DNA of 64,000 bases from Chlorokybus atmophyticus (GCA_009103225.1 RHPI01003488.1:257438-321437); one strand, 5' to 3'; counted from the first letter of the stretch, positions 12,173-22,571 are shown. Program-made: numbers and translations. Notes: generated by a model from the letters alone, not told the origin.

Positions 12173-12664
12173 TTACTGGCCCCGCCCCTTGTTGGGAGTA
12201 TAGGCAGGCTTTGCCTTGATCTTAGGCTGCGCCGCAGCCACCTCCTTCATTGCCATCTTAAGGCGCTTCTCTTCCAGGTGATCCGCGGCCAGAGGGTTGC
12301 CCTGCAATTTCTCCACCACCTTCCTGTAATGTAATTGTTGGCCATTTCCACATAGTGAAACTGCTTGAACACTTCGTCCAGCGCTAGGGAGATAAGCCGC
12401 CACATTCACATGTTGCCGAGCCCGCTTCCTCATGTTCTCCTTCAAAGGGACCGCGGGCTCATTAAAGCGGTTGCACATCGCCTCCACCCGAGCATTGAGG
12501 GTGTTGGAGTCCGTCTCGCGGCGAAGGATGCTCACGAGTAGCGGGTGGTTGGGCTCGGTGGCGACGGGCTCACGAGGGATGGCGGGCGCCTTCCCACGCT
12601 TGAGGCGCATGTTCTCCGCCTCCAACTCCTCCAACCTCCGTGCCATTACCTCCATGGGTGTCAT
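12173..12664 (-). pseudogene. gag-like protein of the PAT-like element
   Basis: This is an open frame of 163 codons beginning MTPMEVMARRLEELEAENMR, with a leucine-zipper-like coiled coil at residues 6-22 and a basic, lysine/proline-rich C-terminus (KIKAKPAYTPNKGRGQ). The upstream sequence (about 12.70-12.85 kb) would encode an acidic, serine-rich stretch in another frame. Position and composition fit the first ORF of DIRS-order elements; no zinc knuckle is visible. Confidence 0.5.
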
Positions 12665-13022
12665 GGATGGGGAAAAGCGTTGGAGAACGGGCTTGCCTCC
12701 TTCTTCCTACGCTTGTAAGTGACGAAGGGCGGGTTTCCGTCATCCTCGTTGTCCTCATCCTCCTCACCACCACCGTCACCTTCCTTGTTTACCTCCTCCT
12801 CTCCCCTCCCCACGGGGGGGCGCACCTCTCCCTCCTCCCTCGCCGCTCTCTTTTCCTCCTACTCACTTAAGGTGTGGCAACGCGAACTCCTAGTCCGCGA
12901 CAAGCGATTGGCGGCTAGTGACGCTACCGCGGCTGTGGCCGCCACCTCCTCTGCATCATCTTGGGCACTCGGTCGTGACTGTGCAACCATGATGGAGATC
13001 CTACTCCGTCCACACCTCCTCA

Positions 13023-13226
13023 CCACACTTGCCACCCACGCCAAGGATGGCGCCGCCGTGCTAGGGTTTCAAGCAACTAAATAAGGAGCTTGAGACTCAC
13101 AACTCACGCCTAGTGAGTGCTTGTGCCCCCAAGTGCCCAAGGCATTAGGGGCACAAGAGTCTCATAACTCATTAACGAGTTCTTGAGTTCATGGGCGCGC
13201 ATTTCATGCGCTTCATGAACTCATAT
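13023..13226 (-). repeat. Split direct repeat A1 of the PAT-like element
   Basis: This is the 5'-terminal repeat on the minus strand, the partner of 8267-8470. It directly abuts the duplicated cysteine-rich gene fragment starting near 13250. Confidence 0.85.
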
Positions 13227-14287
13227 CTCCCGCCCCAAATTTAACAACTCTGGGGAGTTGTCTGCTTCACCTTTCTCGGGGATGTCCTCACCCTCGGCAT
13301 CACTACCACGGCTAGCGCGTGTGCAAATCATTTTTGACTACTCTATTTCACAAAACCCGTTCGGTGCCTTCGCCATCACCCCTCCTTGGTACTACCAACG
13401 AGGGGTGGAGCAAGCAATTCAGCGAGTCGCTTGCTCCACCCCTTTACACCACCTTTTACACTCACCCCCAAACCCACCAAGGGAGGGCTTGTCTACTACG
13501 TGCTGGAGACATTTACATATTCGTCGCGGTGTGCTGACACGCACGATGCTTGAAACCACCTGCGCTTTGTCAACCTCGTATGTTGTAAACCCCCATTCAT
13601 TTGTATGCATGTGTTGTGATTATGCTTGTGCGTGTGTCGTGTCTCTCTTCTCTTTGTGCAACAGTCTCACCCACCCACAATCCTTTGCGCAGACATTTGT
13701 ACGAGCAAGCCGGATGGGACATTCTGCCCAAATGGCTTCACGGGGTGTTGGGAGGAAGTTTTCAGGGTGCGTTTGTCGTGTTGTGTCGTGTTGCCGCAAA
13801 ATAAACAAGCAACAGCTGCAATTGAGTCACTTCTCCTGTTCCACTGCTTGCTCACTAAGTTGCCGTTGCGACCCCCACCACCGTTGCCACCTCCGCCACC
13901 ACTATCACCCCCACCTGCGCTACTACCATTATCGCCATCACCACCACCACCGCCATCGCCGCGGTGGCGGGGATGGTGGTGATAGCGGCCATCCCCACCA
14001 TCACCTCCACTTTCATCACCGCCGTCACCGCCCCCACGCATTCGTCATGGTGATTGCCAGGTTGAGGGGGTGCTTCGGTTGTTACATTGCATGCCTGTGA
14101 GATTGCGCTCTTCACATGGCCATTGTTGTTGTTTTAATTTGACGTACATGCACGTGTCACACAATCAATAAGCCCAACCCGTGCGGTCAATGCCAACCTA
14201 TGACTAGCGGCTGTCACTGGATCCATCAACATGGCTTCTTCAAACATATAGGTTAACGTTACTATAGTCAGTGTACACGCTATAGCG

Positions 14288-14343
14288 TGTTGAGAACTAG
14301 TGATGCGCCTAGTGTGTGTGTTATTGCCTCTTACATACGCGTG
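14288..14343 (-). repeat. Solo LTR of the gag-only family, left part
   Basis: It begins TGTTGAGAACTAGTGATGCG like 4797. The LTR is interrupted at 14343 by the copia element and resumes at 19077. There is no primer site beside it, and TAGCG (14283-14287) before it and TAGTG (19406-19410) after its right part match at four of five bases, consistent with a solo LTR and its target duplication. Confidence 0.75.
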
Positions 14344-14728
14344 TGTTAAAGGAATGGAGTCAGCCGTTATCTTCATGTCACTTTTCTACGATCAACTTAT
14401 CTTTTAGCAGTTATGGTCGACGGCAGTTACAGTCGTTACAAGTCAACTCTGGTCAACCTTTTACTTTAACTAGTGGTTATGGAGGTTACAGGAGTTACGG
14501 GAGTTATGGAGGTTACGGGAGTTACGGTCAATTGCCGTTACACAAGTCACGCTTTGACTTTGACCAGTGTGTACTAGTGTTGACTTTGACTAGTACCACA
14601 TATAGTTGACTAGTGTACTATATAAGCCACTGTGTGTTGCTTATTCCAATAGATCCACTTTGCTCTATTTCTTGGCGCCACACTTTGTGCATTGTGTGCT
14701 TAGCTTGCTACTGTGCAATCTCTCAACA
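14344..14728 (+). repeat. 5' LTR of the copia element
   Basis: TGTTAAAG...CTCAACA. It contains imperfect repeats of GGAGTTACG/GGTTATGG (about 14465-14530), several TTGACTAGT motifs and a TATA-like TATATAAG at about 14619, about 110 bp before the LTR end, a likely core promoter for the genomic RNA. Confidence 0.92.
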
Positions 14729-14744
14729 GGTTATGGGCCCACAC
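14729..14744 (+). other. Copia primer-binding site (initiator tRNA-Met anticodon arm)
   Basis: GGTTATGGGCCCACAC follows the LTR directly. Its first dozen bases complement the anticodon stem-loop of initiator tRNA-Met, so priming would use a cleaved half-tRNA, as described for Drosophila copia. Confidence 0.75.
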
Positions 14745-14826
14745 TAGCACTAGCTACACAATAGGATAACAAGTTGGTGATTAGCTTGGGGAGGCGCCGT
14801 CTTCATTGCAACCTAGCAAGGGAAGC

Positions 14827-17800
14827 ATGGCGACCAGCTATGACAAGGTGAACATTGAACCTCTGGACCTCGACAACTATGGGACATGGAGCATCCGGAT
14901 GCAGATGCTACTCATGCACAAGGATCTATGGTCAGTGGTGGATCCCACAGAGCGCCCTCTCGACATGGAGGACGCACCCACAAAAAGAAGGTCAAATCAG
15001 GCACTTGCTTTGATATGATTGAATGTAGTACAGCATCACTTAGCGCTTGTTGCACGTTGCAAGTCTGCTAGAGAGTTGTGGCAGAAGTTTGCTGAGGTTT
15101 ACAAGGCTAAGAACAATGCTAGGAAGTTGCAGCTGAGGAAGCAGTTGAATGCTTTGAGGAAGGATGTTGCTGAACCTGTCATCAAGTTCATCTCACGAGC
15201 CAGGCAGCTGTGGGACGACTTGCTTGCCATTGGACATGAAGTGAAGGAGGTGGAGGTGGTCTGGGTCATCCTTGCTGGCTTGCCCAAGGAGTTCGAGATG
15301 ACTGTCACCATCATGGAGTCAACCAGTGAGGAGCTCACCCTCGAGGCCATCACCCCACGCCTACTTCAGGTCGAGCAACGAGCATCCACTTCACGCCAGG
15401 ACGAGGCTGAAGCTGTGGCATTCGCGGCACAATCCAATCCACGCCCCAACAACAACAACGGTGGTGGGAAGAAGGAGACGCGTACCTGCCACTACTGCAA
15501 CAAGAAGGGACACCTAAAGAAGGACTGTCGAAAGTTGAAGCGCGATCAGCAACAGAAACAAGGTTCTGATAGACAAGCTGTAGCACTTGCTGCTAGCACC
15601 ACTGCTATCGAAAGCGCTTGGTTGTTCGATTCTGCGTGCACACAGCATATGACCCCACACAGACATGAGTTCCAGGAATATCATGCTCTGAGCGATGCTG
15701 CTGGTGTGAAAGTGAGCTTTGGCAACAAGCTGCACTTGCAAGCTGTGGGAGTGGGCACCGTCATCCTACACACTGTGGTGGCGGGCGCTACACACGAAGT
15801 GGCCCTGAAGGAGGTGATCCATGTGCCAGGATTAGCTTCCAGCCTGTTCTCCGTTCGAAGAGCTACAAGCGCAGGCGCCAAAGTTGACTTCACTGCTCAG
15901 AAGTGTCAAGTCAAGGTGAACAACATTGTTGTTGTGGAGGGCACATTGCAAGAGAGCTTGTACTGCATTACACTGGTTCGGCAGCATGCGTTGTCTGCGA
16001 CAGTCACTGCATCGGACAAAGCTCATCTTTGGCACGGAAGACTTGGACATCTTGGATGGGACAACCTGGCAAGACTGGTGGCTGAGGACATGGTGGAAGG
16101 GATCAACATCAAAGCGGAGGACATCAAGGCAGTAAAAGGTGATCTATGCGAGACGTGCGTGCTGAGCAAGATGCCTAGGCAGCCTTTTCCTACCTCTTCC
16201 CGCACCAGTACAGCACCCTTGCAGCTCGTGCACATGGATGTGTGCGGTCCCATGCCAGTTGCGTCCACTGGAGGGAGTTGGTACGTTGCCACTTTCATAG
16301 ATGACTTCAGCAAGCTGTCTGCTATCATTCCAGTTGCTGCGAAGTCGGATGTTGCTGCTGTAGTCAAGAGGACACTCACTCAGCTGGCTACACAAGCAAA
16401 GACAAAGGTGTTGGCGTTGAAAAGTGATCGAGGCTCTGAGTATCTCAACCACACCTTGAAGAGCTACCTGGATGAGCACGGCATCAAGCATGAGACTACT
16501 GCACCCTACACCCCTGAGCAAAACGGTGCTGCGGAGCGTCTCAACCGCACGCTTGTGGAGCGCGTTCGTGCCATGCTTACAGATACAAAGCTGGACAAAG
16601 CTTTGTGGGCTGAGGCGTTTGTCACGGCCAATTACATCCGCAATAGGTCACCTACGAGCAACAGAGCCAAGACCCCGTGGGAGTTGCTCTACGGTGCGAA
16701 GCCTGATGTAACGCACATGCGTGTGTTTGGAGCCAAGGCGTATCCACACATCCCCAAGCAGCTAAGAAGGAAGCTTGAGAACGTGAGGGAGATGGGTGTC
16801 TTTGTTGGGTACGAGCCAAACTCCAAGGCGTACAGGATCTTGCTTGAGGACAGCAAGAAGATTGTGGTTCGAAGGGATGTTGTCTTCGACGAGAAGATGG
16901 TGGCGACTTCACCAACAACACCTTCTACGCCTGTGAACAATGACCTTGCTGAGGAGCCTGAGGTCATCACCACACCATCTGCCAACGTGGAGGTTCCTAA
17001 TGGTGCGCCACACCTTGAGGAGGACGAGATTGCACCTGTGGATGAGCAGGAGAGGCGCTACCCTGTGAGAATCAGAGCGCCACCTCAATTTTACCAAAGG
17101 TTCCAGGCCATGAGCGCTGAAACCACTGAGGAGAAGGAGCCAAGCACCTACCATTAGGCCAATACAGCTCCAGATGCTGAGTTGTGGCGCAAGGCCATGG
17201 ATGAGGAGATTGCTTCGCTACACGCCAACAAGACTTGGGTACTAGAGCAGGTTCCACAAGGCGTCAAGCCTATACCTGTCAAGTGGGTGTACAAGATTAA
17301 GCGTGACGGCAAGGGCAACATTGAGCGCTACAAGGCGCGACTTGTGGCAAAGGGCTTCCTACAGGAGGAGGGCGTTGACTACAAGGAGGTGTTTGCACCT
17401 GCCAGTAAGCACACAACCTTCAGGGCGCTACTTGCAAAAGTTGCTGTAGAGGACTTGGAGCTGCACCACCTGGACGTGAAGACTGCTTTTCTCTATGGAG
17501 AGTTGGATGAGCAGATCTACGTGCAGCAGCCTCAAGGTTACGAGGAGGGAGGCTCAGGAAAGGCTTGCTTGCTACATAAGGCTCTTTATGGGCTTAAGCA
17601 AGCGCCAAGAGTCTGGCACATTCGGCTCAGCAAGGAGCTAGAGAAGATGGGCGTTCAGCAGTCATCATCAGATCCCGGGCTCTTCATCAGTGAAGACGGC
17701 CAAGTGTGGTTGCTGGTGTATGTGGACGACATCATCTTGGCATCAAACGACACTGCAGCGATGTCACACATCAAGGTGACACTGCAATCTGCTTTCGAGA

Positions 17801-18675
17801 TTCGAGATCTTGGCGATGCACGCTTGTTTCTCGGCATTGTCATCACCAGAGACAGAGTTGCAAGGACAATCAAGATCACCCAGAAACAAATGGTCTTGGA
17901 TGTACTCAAGAAGTTCAAGTTGCAAGACGCCAAGGGCAAGGCAACACCACTGAGCGTGGGAGTACATCTACTCAAGGCACAGGACACTACCACTGTGCTT
18001 GACAAGGCTACATATCCATATGGTGAGCTAGTTGGGAGCCTCATCTACTTGTCCATCAGCACAAGGCCTGACATCGCACAAGCCGTGGGAGTCTTGGCGA
18101 GACACATGTCAGCACCAACCATGGAGCACTGGAGGGCGGCAAAAGGAGTTCTTCGCTACCTTGGCAGCACCTTGAACGTGGGTATCACTTTTGGGAGGAC
18201 AACAGATATTGCATTACAGGGTTATTGTGATGCGGACTATGCGGGGGACCTCGACACAAGGAAATCTACCACAGGATACACTTTCCTGATGGGAGGAGGC
18301 GTCGTCAGCTGGAACAGCCGATTACAGCCTACCGTTGCTGCATCAACCACTGAGGCCGAGTACATGGCGGCTTCATCTGCAGTAAAGGAAGCATTGTGGC
18401 TTCGCAAGCTTATTACTGACTTGGGACATGTGCTGAGCTGTGTCACAATCCTTTGTGACAACCAGGGCGCACTCAAGTTGAGTATGCACCCCATTACATC
18501 CACCAGGACAAAGCATATTGACACTATGCACCACATGGTGAGAGAGAGAGTTGCACGTGGTGAAGTGGAGTTCAAGTATTGCAGTACAGAGGACATGCTA
18601 GCTGACTGCATGACCAAGCCACTTCCACCCAACAAGTTCAAAACCTGCTGCATCGGACTTGGAGTACAAGGTTAA
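14827..18675 (+). pseudogene. Copia gag-pol polyprotein, one frame with two stop codons
   Basis: A single frame runs from ATG 14827 to TAA 18675 with a TGA at 15016-15018 in gag and a TAG at 17155-17157 between integrase and RT. Domains in order: gag with zinc knuckle CHYCNKKGHLKKDC (about 15488-15530); aspartic protease with DSAC in place of the usual DSGA (about 15627); integrase HHCC region (HGRLGHLGW ... CETCVLSKM) and DDE residues in HMDVCGPM, DRGSEYLN and EQNGAAERLNRT; RT with KARLVAKGFLQ and YVDDIILAS (YVDD at 17719-17730); RNase H with YCDADYAGD and TTEAEYMAAS. The TAG replaces what is probably a glutamine codon. No frameshift is present, so the copy is nearly intact but probably inactive as it stands. 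Confidence 0.9.
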
Positions 18676-18691
18676 GTTGCTCGCGTGGGAG

Positions 18692-19076
18692 TGTTAAAGG
18701 AATGGAGTCAGCCGTTATCTTCATGTCACTTTTCTACGATCAACTTATCTTTTAGCAGTTATGGTCAACGGCAGTTACAGTCGTTACAAGTCAACTCTGG
18801 TCAACCTTTTACTTTGACTAGTGGTTATGGAGGTTACAGGAGTTACGGGAGTTATGGAGGTTACGGGAGTTACGGTCAATTGCCGTTACACAAGTCACGC
18901 TTTGACTTTGACCAGTGTGTACTAGTGTTGACTTTGACTAGTACCACATATAGTTGACTAGTGTACTATATAAGCCACTGTATGTTGCTTATTCCAATAG
19001 ATCCACTTTGCTCTATTTCTTGGCGCCACACTTTGTGCATTGTGTGCTTAGCTTGCTACTGTGCAATCTCTCAACA
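18692..19076 (+). repeat. 3' LTR of the copia element
   Basis: It is the same length as the 5' LTR, with differences at the GTCGACGG/GTCAACGG, TTTAACTAG/TTTGACTAG and CTGTGTG/CTGTATG positions only. Confidence 0.92.
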
Positions 19077-19405
19077 ACGTGTGCACACACTAAGGAAAAG
19101 TGCAGCAAGCACGCCAACTATAGAGACAATGCGCGACCCATTGTATTAAGCAATATACAGTGTCTTATATACTATGCTACTAAGCACTAGTCAACTCTAG
19201 TCAACTCTGGTGAAAGTCAACACTAGTCAACACTAGTCAATGGTCAAAGTCAACGGTCAAAGTTAAAATTGATCATGGTTGGCCATAACTGCCATAACTC
19301 CCGTACCTCTCATAACTCCCGTGACTATAAAGGTTAAGCTGATCATACCAACTACATGTACGCGCCGCCTATACGTGTACTTTCAACAAGCTATAACATT
19401 TAACA
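19077..19405 (-). repeat. Solo LTR of the gag-only family, right part
   Basis: It continues the LTR that starts at 14288 (GTGCAGCAAGCACGCCAACT ... CTATAACATTTAACA). Together the two parts make about 385 bp. It is the outer host of the copia insertion. Confidence 0.75.
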
Positions 19406-20259
19406 TAGTGCATGCGCATGCGTGCGAGACTTGAAAGCCTGCATGCGACTATCCTATTGTACTTGACTTGATTGGTGTTTGCGTGTGAGCAAAATGCGTC
19501 GACGGCAGCAATTGCAAGTCCTTTTGCTCGAGGCCGGTGTCCACGGGGCTGTGGAACACTCCCCCGCTGTAGTGCATCAAGCGAATCAATTGCGTCCTCG
19601 ACGCAGACACATGCTGCCACAAGTGCAAGGCCAACCTCGCTTGCTGAGCATACCATACCGGCGACGGCCGCTACAACAAGGTGTGTGCGTGCGACCCATA
19701 AGGCGCAACAGCGCATGCATGCACACACGCAGGCACGTATGTATATATGTCTCACATGCTCTATTGCCTGCAGGTGTGCAAGCTCTTTAATTGCGGGAAG
19801 AGTTCCCACGCATGCTCTAGGGACGCTCACCTTAACAAAAGCAATGACGCATGGGTTGCTGGCAAGATGTGCAAGTAGTAGTGGTACACGACACCCACAC
19901 AACTCGGTTCTCGCAACACTGCCCCCTGCAAGCTGAAAAGAGAATGAGTACATCATGGTACAGCATGGTAGGAATAAGCACTAGACTCTTAGAGTATAGC
20001 TCGGCTAGGATGGGTGATGAGACACCGCACGTGCGGCAACTTCATATAATGGGGTATACAAGTGGATTGATGAATAATGTCATGTGGCATGTGCCATATT
20101 GGCGATACAGTCGCGTGCATTGCGTGGTTGTCGCTGTCACGCTGACGGCAGTTGCAACCAATTGCTAGGGCAGATGCTGATAACACATTGGGCAATACAA
20201 GCTTGGCTACAAGCAATTCATGTGGCGCACAAATCAACAGAAGCGCTACGGTATGTGTA

Positions 20260-20600
20260 TATACATGATCGGTTGAAGCCAAATACTCTGTGCCATGCAA
20301 GTACCATGCATCCGGCATTGCTTCGCACCTCGTGTAGTGTTATAGACTCCAAAGTGCCATGCATATCAACACGGTCACCTGGTGAGCAGCAATTGAAAGG
20401 AGGACACCCTATGGGTATGTGAGGTCTGTGCACTAACCCCTGAGCGTACAACATGAACACGACATGCGCGTCCTCGCAATGTCATCATTATTTGGTGCGC
20501 CCATCGCGCCATATTCGCGGCCGCGTTGCCAGCCGAACAGCAGCCTGCAGGTGATACCCTAGACGTGCCGCATGTCTGGCCCAATAGGGCGGCCGAAGAT
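20260..20600. pseudogene. Rearranged fragments copied from the acyltransferase gene 3' end
   Basis: 20260-20505 matches 33290-33900 (minus-strand acyltransferase copy) with an internal deletion. 20513-20585 matches the end of the functional gene (about 42713-42780, CGCGGCCGCGTTGCCA...) in the opposite, plus orientation. The switch of orientation within about 10 bp shows an inversion or template switch. No coding capacity remains. It ends at the LTR starting at 20634. Confidence 0.7.
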
Positions 20601-20633
20601 GGACGAAGTGCTTGCGCCACATATAATGCGCGC

Positions 20634-20993
20634 TGTTGAGAACTAATGATGCGCCTAGTGTGTGTGTATTCGCCTCTTACATATAAGCATGCACACACCA
20701 CGGACAAGTGCAGCAAGCACGCCAGCTACAGAGGCAATGTGCGACCCACTATGTTAAGCAATATACAGTGTCTTATATACTACGCTACCAAGCACTAGTC
20801 AACTTTAGTCAATTCTGGTCAAAGTCAACACTAGTCAACATTAGTCGACGGTCAAAGTTAAAGTTGATCATGGTTGACCATAACTGCCGTAACTCCCGTA
20901 ACTCTCATAACTCCCGTAACTATACAGGTTAAGCTGATCGTACCAATTACATGTAGGCGCCGCCTATACATGTACTTTCAACAAGCTATAACA
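20634..20993 (-). repeat. 3' LTR of gag-only element B
   Basis: About 360 bp, TGTTGAGAACTAATGATGCG to CAAGCTATAACA on the plus strand. It lacks the TTTAACA end found in copy A, so the LTR/interior junction differs by a few bases. Confidence 0.8.
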
Positions 20994-21648
20994 CTCCCAC
21001 GCGAGCAGCTTGACCTTGAACTCCAAGTTCTTCTCGCAAGCTTACCCACATTAACTTACTTTATTGAACACTCCCACGGATGTGTTGCTGCCACGAACTT
21101 GATGCTTGTCTCCGTGAAACCATCCTTCTCCTCGTGCTGCCAGCAAGATAACAATGTTTAAATACTCCTTGTTTCCTCCTCATAGTATTCGCATCAAGTT
21201 CCACCACGCCACGCCTGACCTTGCTCCGGTGGTTTCGGAGACTCCCACAATGGCCAACTATGCTATAAACTACACCGAGTTCTCTACCTTAGCAATGCTG
21301 TACCAGAGTGTAGGCCGTGCAAGGGTTGATCAGACCCTTCTAATAAGGAAAGCACCCCTCCCATCTCCTGTTGGCTAGCTATACAACTCACTCACTCACT
21401 CCTTGCATGCCGATCAATTGAAGTGTTCTAACCAGTGCCGCACATCTGTGTGCTACCAAAAACAACTCCATATCAATGCAACCTCTAGTGTATGCAGCTC
21501 AACACCAGCAACTACTCATAGGCTAGCAGTATCTCTCATAGACCTTTGTGTCTGCGACCTCCATGTACGCATGTTCTTCACGCGCCCTTGCAGTGGGAGA
21601 GGACGGACGAACACCATCTACTGCAACTCCTTGAGGTCCTCACCAATG

Positions 21649-22103
21649 CTAAAGAGCAATCGCCATTGTGGCGTGCTTCTCTTTGGTTGCCTCATTGTAG
21701 ATCCTCTCCTGGCACTCGCGAATGAGGTGGCCCTTCATCTTGCAGTAGTGACACTCTTTGTCACGTGATGGCTTCCCACCACCTGCTTTGCTCCTGCTTC
21801 GTGTGTGTTGAGAAGATAAGGCAGCAAGTGCAATAGGTTCTCCACCATTCTTTATCTCCTGAACATCCGACTTGCCTTCCACAGCTAGCAGCTTAGGCAC
21901 TACATCAGCAAACTTCAAAGCCACATCTGAGGACTCCAACACAGTCACTAGCGTAGCAAAGCTCTTTCCTAAGCCAGGTAAGACTGCCCACATCACCTCC
22001 TCTTCTTTCACATCGTGGCCCACTGCTGCAAGGTCTTGCCAAAGCTCCCCTGCACGCGAGTTGTACTTCTGGATTGGCTCTTTGTGCTCCATCCTCAGAA
22101 GTC
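21649..22103 (-). pseudogene. gag of element B (C-terminal part)
   Basis: The frame is open from the break to 21649. It holds EHKEPIQKYNSRAGELWQDL, VGHDVKEEEVMWAVLPGLGK and the zinc knuckle CHYCKMKGHLIREC, then ECQERIYNEATKEKHATMA before the stop. It is the same protein as in copy A and better preserved here. The N-terminal third is missing beyond the G run. Confidence 0.75.
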
Positions 22104-22123
22104 GGGGGGGGGGGGGGGGGGGN
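22104..22123. other. Poly-G run plus N: probable assembly break
   Basis: Nineteen consecutive G and one N separate gag sequence from unrelated sequence. The element is cut mid-domain exactly here, so a joining artefact or an unresolved gap is more likely than a natural junction. Confidence 0.8.
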
Positions 22124-22314
22124 TGCCCATGCACAGCCGACACGCATTTACTATGTTGGCTTGCACATCATCAGCATCTGTCAGCTGCCGCGCATGCATC
22201 AGCAAGGCTGCTGACGCTTAAGCCTTAGTTGATCTCAACTTGCCTCCATCAAGTTCGAGGCGGGCTCCCTACCGCTTGCTCGGCCTTGCGGGTTAGCCTC
22301 ATTGTCTGAACCAA

Positions 22315-22347
<33 letters not shown>

Positions 22348-22571
22348 TGCTGCCGCCTGGCCGCCTGGCCAGCCTTGGCCAAAGTAGGTAAGCTGGTCTT
22401 TTACTGGCTGACTTGCGCACGCATAAGCACCATCGTAGTCAAGAGAGAAAAGGCCTGCTACTAATTGCTGCATTACTCGTCTTGTTTAGGTGCAATGCTA
22501 ACCAACCGATAAAAACCGGTCTCTAATACACTTTTTCGCGTGTGCCTGTGCGAGTGTAGTAGGGGGGCATA
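22124..22571. other. Spacer upstream of the secreted-protein gene
   Basis: It holds a (TC)n microsatellite at 22321-22347 and no gene. It is the probable 5' region of the gene starting at 22572, if the sequence is contiguous. Confidence 0.4.

Larger units (their letters stand above)
7972..13226 (-). mobile_element. PAT-like (DIRS-order) tyrosine-recombinase retrotransposon, decayed
   Basis: Read on the minus strand the order is A1 repeat (13226-13023), gag (12664-12173), reverse transcriptase (about 11436-10566), RNase H (about 10299-9953), tyrosine recombinase (about 9381-8600), B1 repeat (8532-8471), A2 repeat (8470-8267), about 230 bp, B2 repeat (8033-7972). A1 matches A2 and B1 matches B2, which is the split-direct-repeat arrangement of PAT/Kangaroo elements that insert through a circular intermediate. 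No target duplication flanks the element, as expected for that mechanism. Frameshifts and stops break every frame and the RT active site is altered, so it is inactive. Confidence 0.82.
14344..19076 (+). mobile_element. Full-length, young Ty1/copia retrotransposon
   Basis: The LTRs at 14344-14728 and 18692-19076 are both 385 bp and differ at only three positions that I could count. The interior has a primer site, a 1283-codon gag-pol frame in Ty1/copia order (gag, protease, integrase, RT, RNase H) and a purine tract GTGGGAG before the 3' LTR. Flanks GCGTG (14339-14343) and ACGTG (19077-19081) match at four of five bases. It lies within a solo LTR of the gag-only family. Two in-frame stops are the only visible coding damage. 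It may be the autonomous relative that mobilises gag-only elements, since gag and primer site are shared. Confidence 0.92.
13250..20000 (+). pseudogene. Decayed duplicate of the cysteine-rich secreted protein gene (3' half)
   Basis: 13250-14285 and 19406-20000 align in order with 31410-32340 and 32345-32960. Corresponding pieces are the exon around 13260-13400 (GGGGATGTCCTCACCCTCGG), the CTGKPDG-type exon (13697-13770, now with TGTTGGGAGG changes), the proline-rich stretch (13860-14040), the EGF-like exon (14155-14250, two cysteines lost and an in-frame stop), the WNTPA exon (19520-19680, shifted) and the last exon (19770-19885). A solo LTR plus a copia element (14288-19405) sit in the intron after the EGF-like exon. 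The 5' half is missing, replaced by the PAT-like element. It cannot encode the protein. Confidence 0.8.
20634..22103 (-). mobile_element. Gag-only element, copy B (cut by a sequence break)
   Basis: Its LTR (20634-20993) and the following 1.1 kb are closely similar to copy A (5164-6270), including the non-coding CTCCCACGCGAGCAGCTTGA block and gag. It stops at a run of 19 G and an N at 22104-22123, where copy A continues with gag (GCGTCAGCTTGCG...). The 5' LTR is therefore missing, either biologically or because two sequences were joined here. Confidence 0.8.

Noticed and set aside
13667-14115. Glycine-, valine- or histidine-rich open frames on both strands
   Set aside because: These are different readings of a CCACC-type repeat that corresponds to the proline-rich linker of the duplicated gene.
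14729-14744. A possible tRNA gene fragment (GGTTATGGGCCC)
   Set aside because: No cloverleaf surrounds it; its place next to the LTR identifies a primer-binding site.
14827-18675. Alternative genetic code or programmed readthrough at TGA and TAG in the copia frame
   Set aside because: All seven phase-checked genes end at normal TGA or TAG codons, so the stops are most simply mutations.
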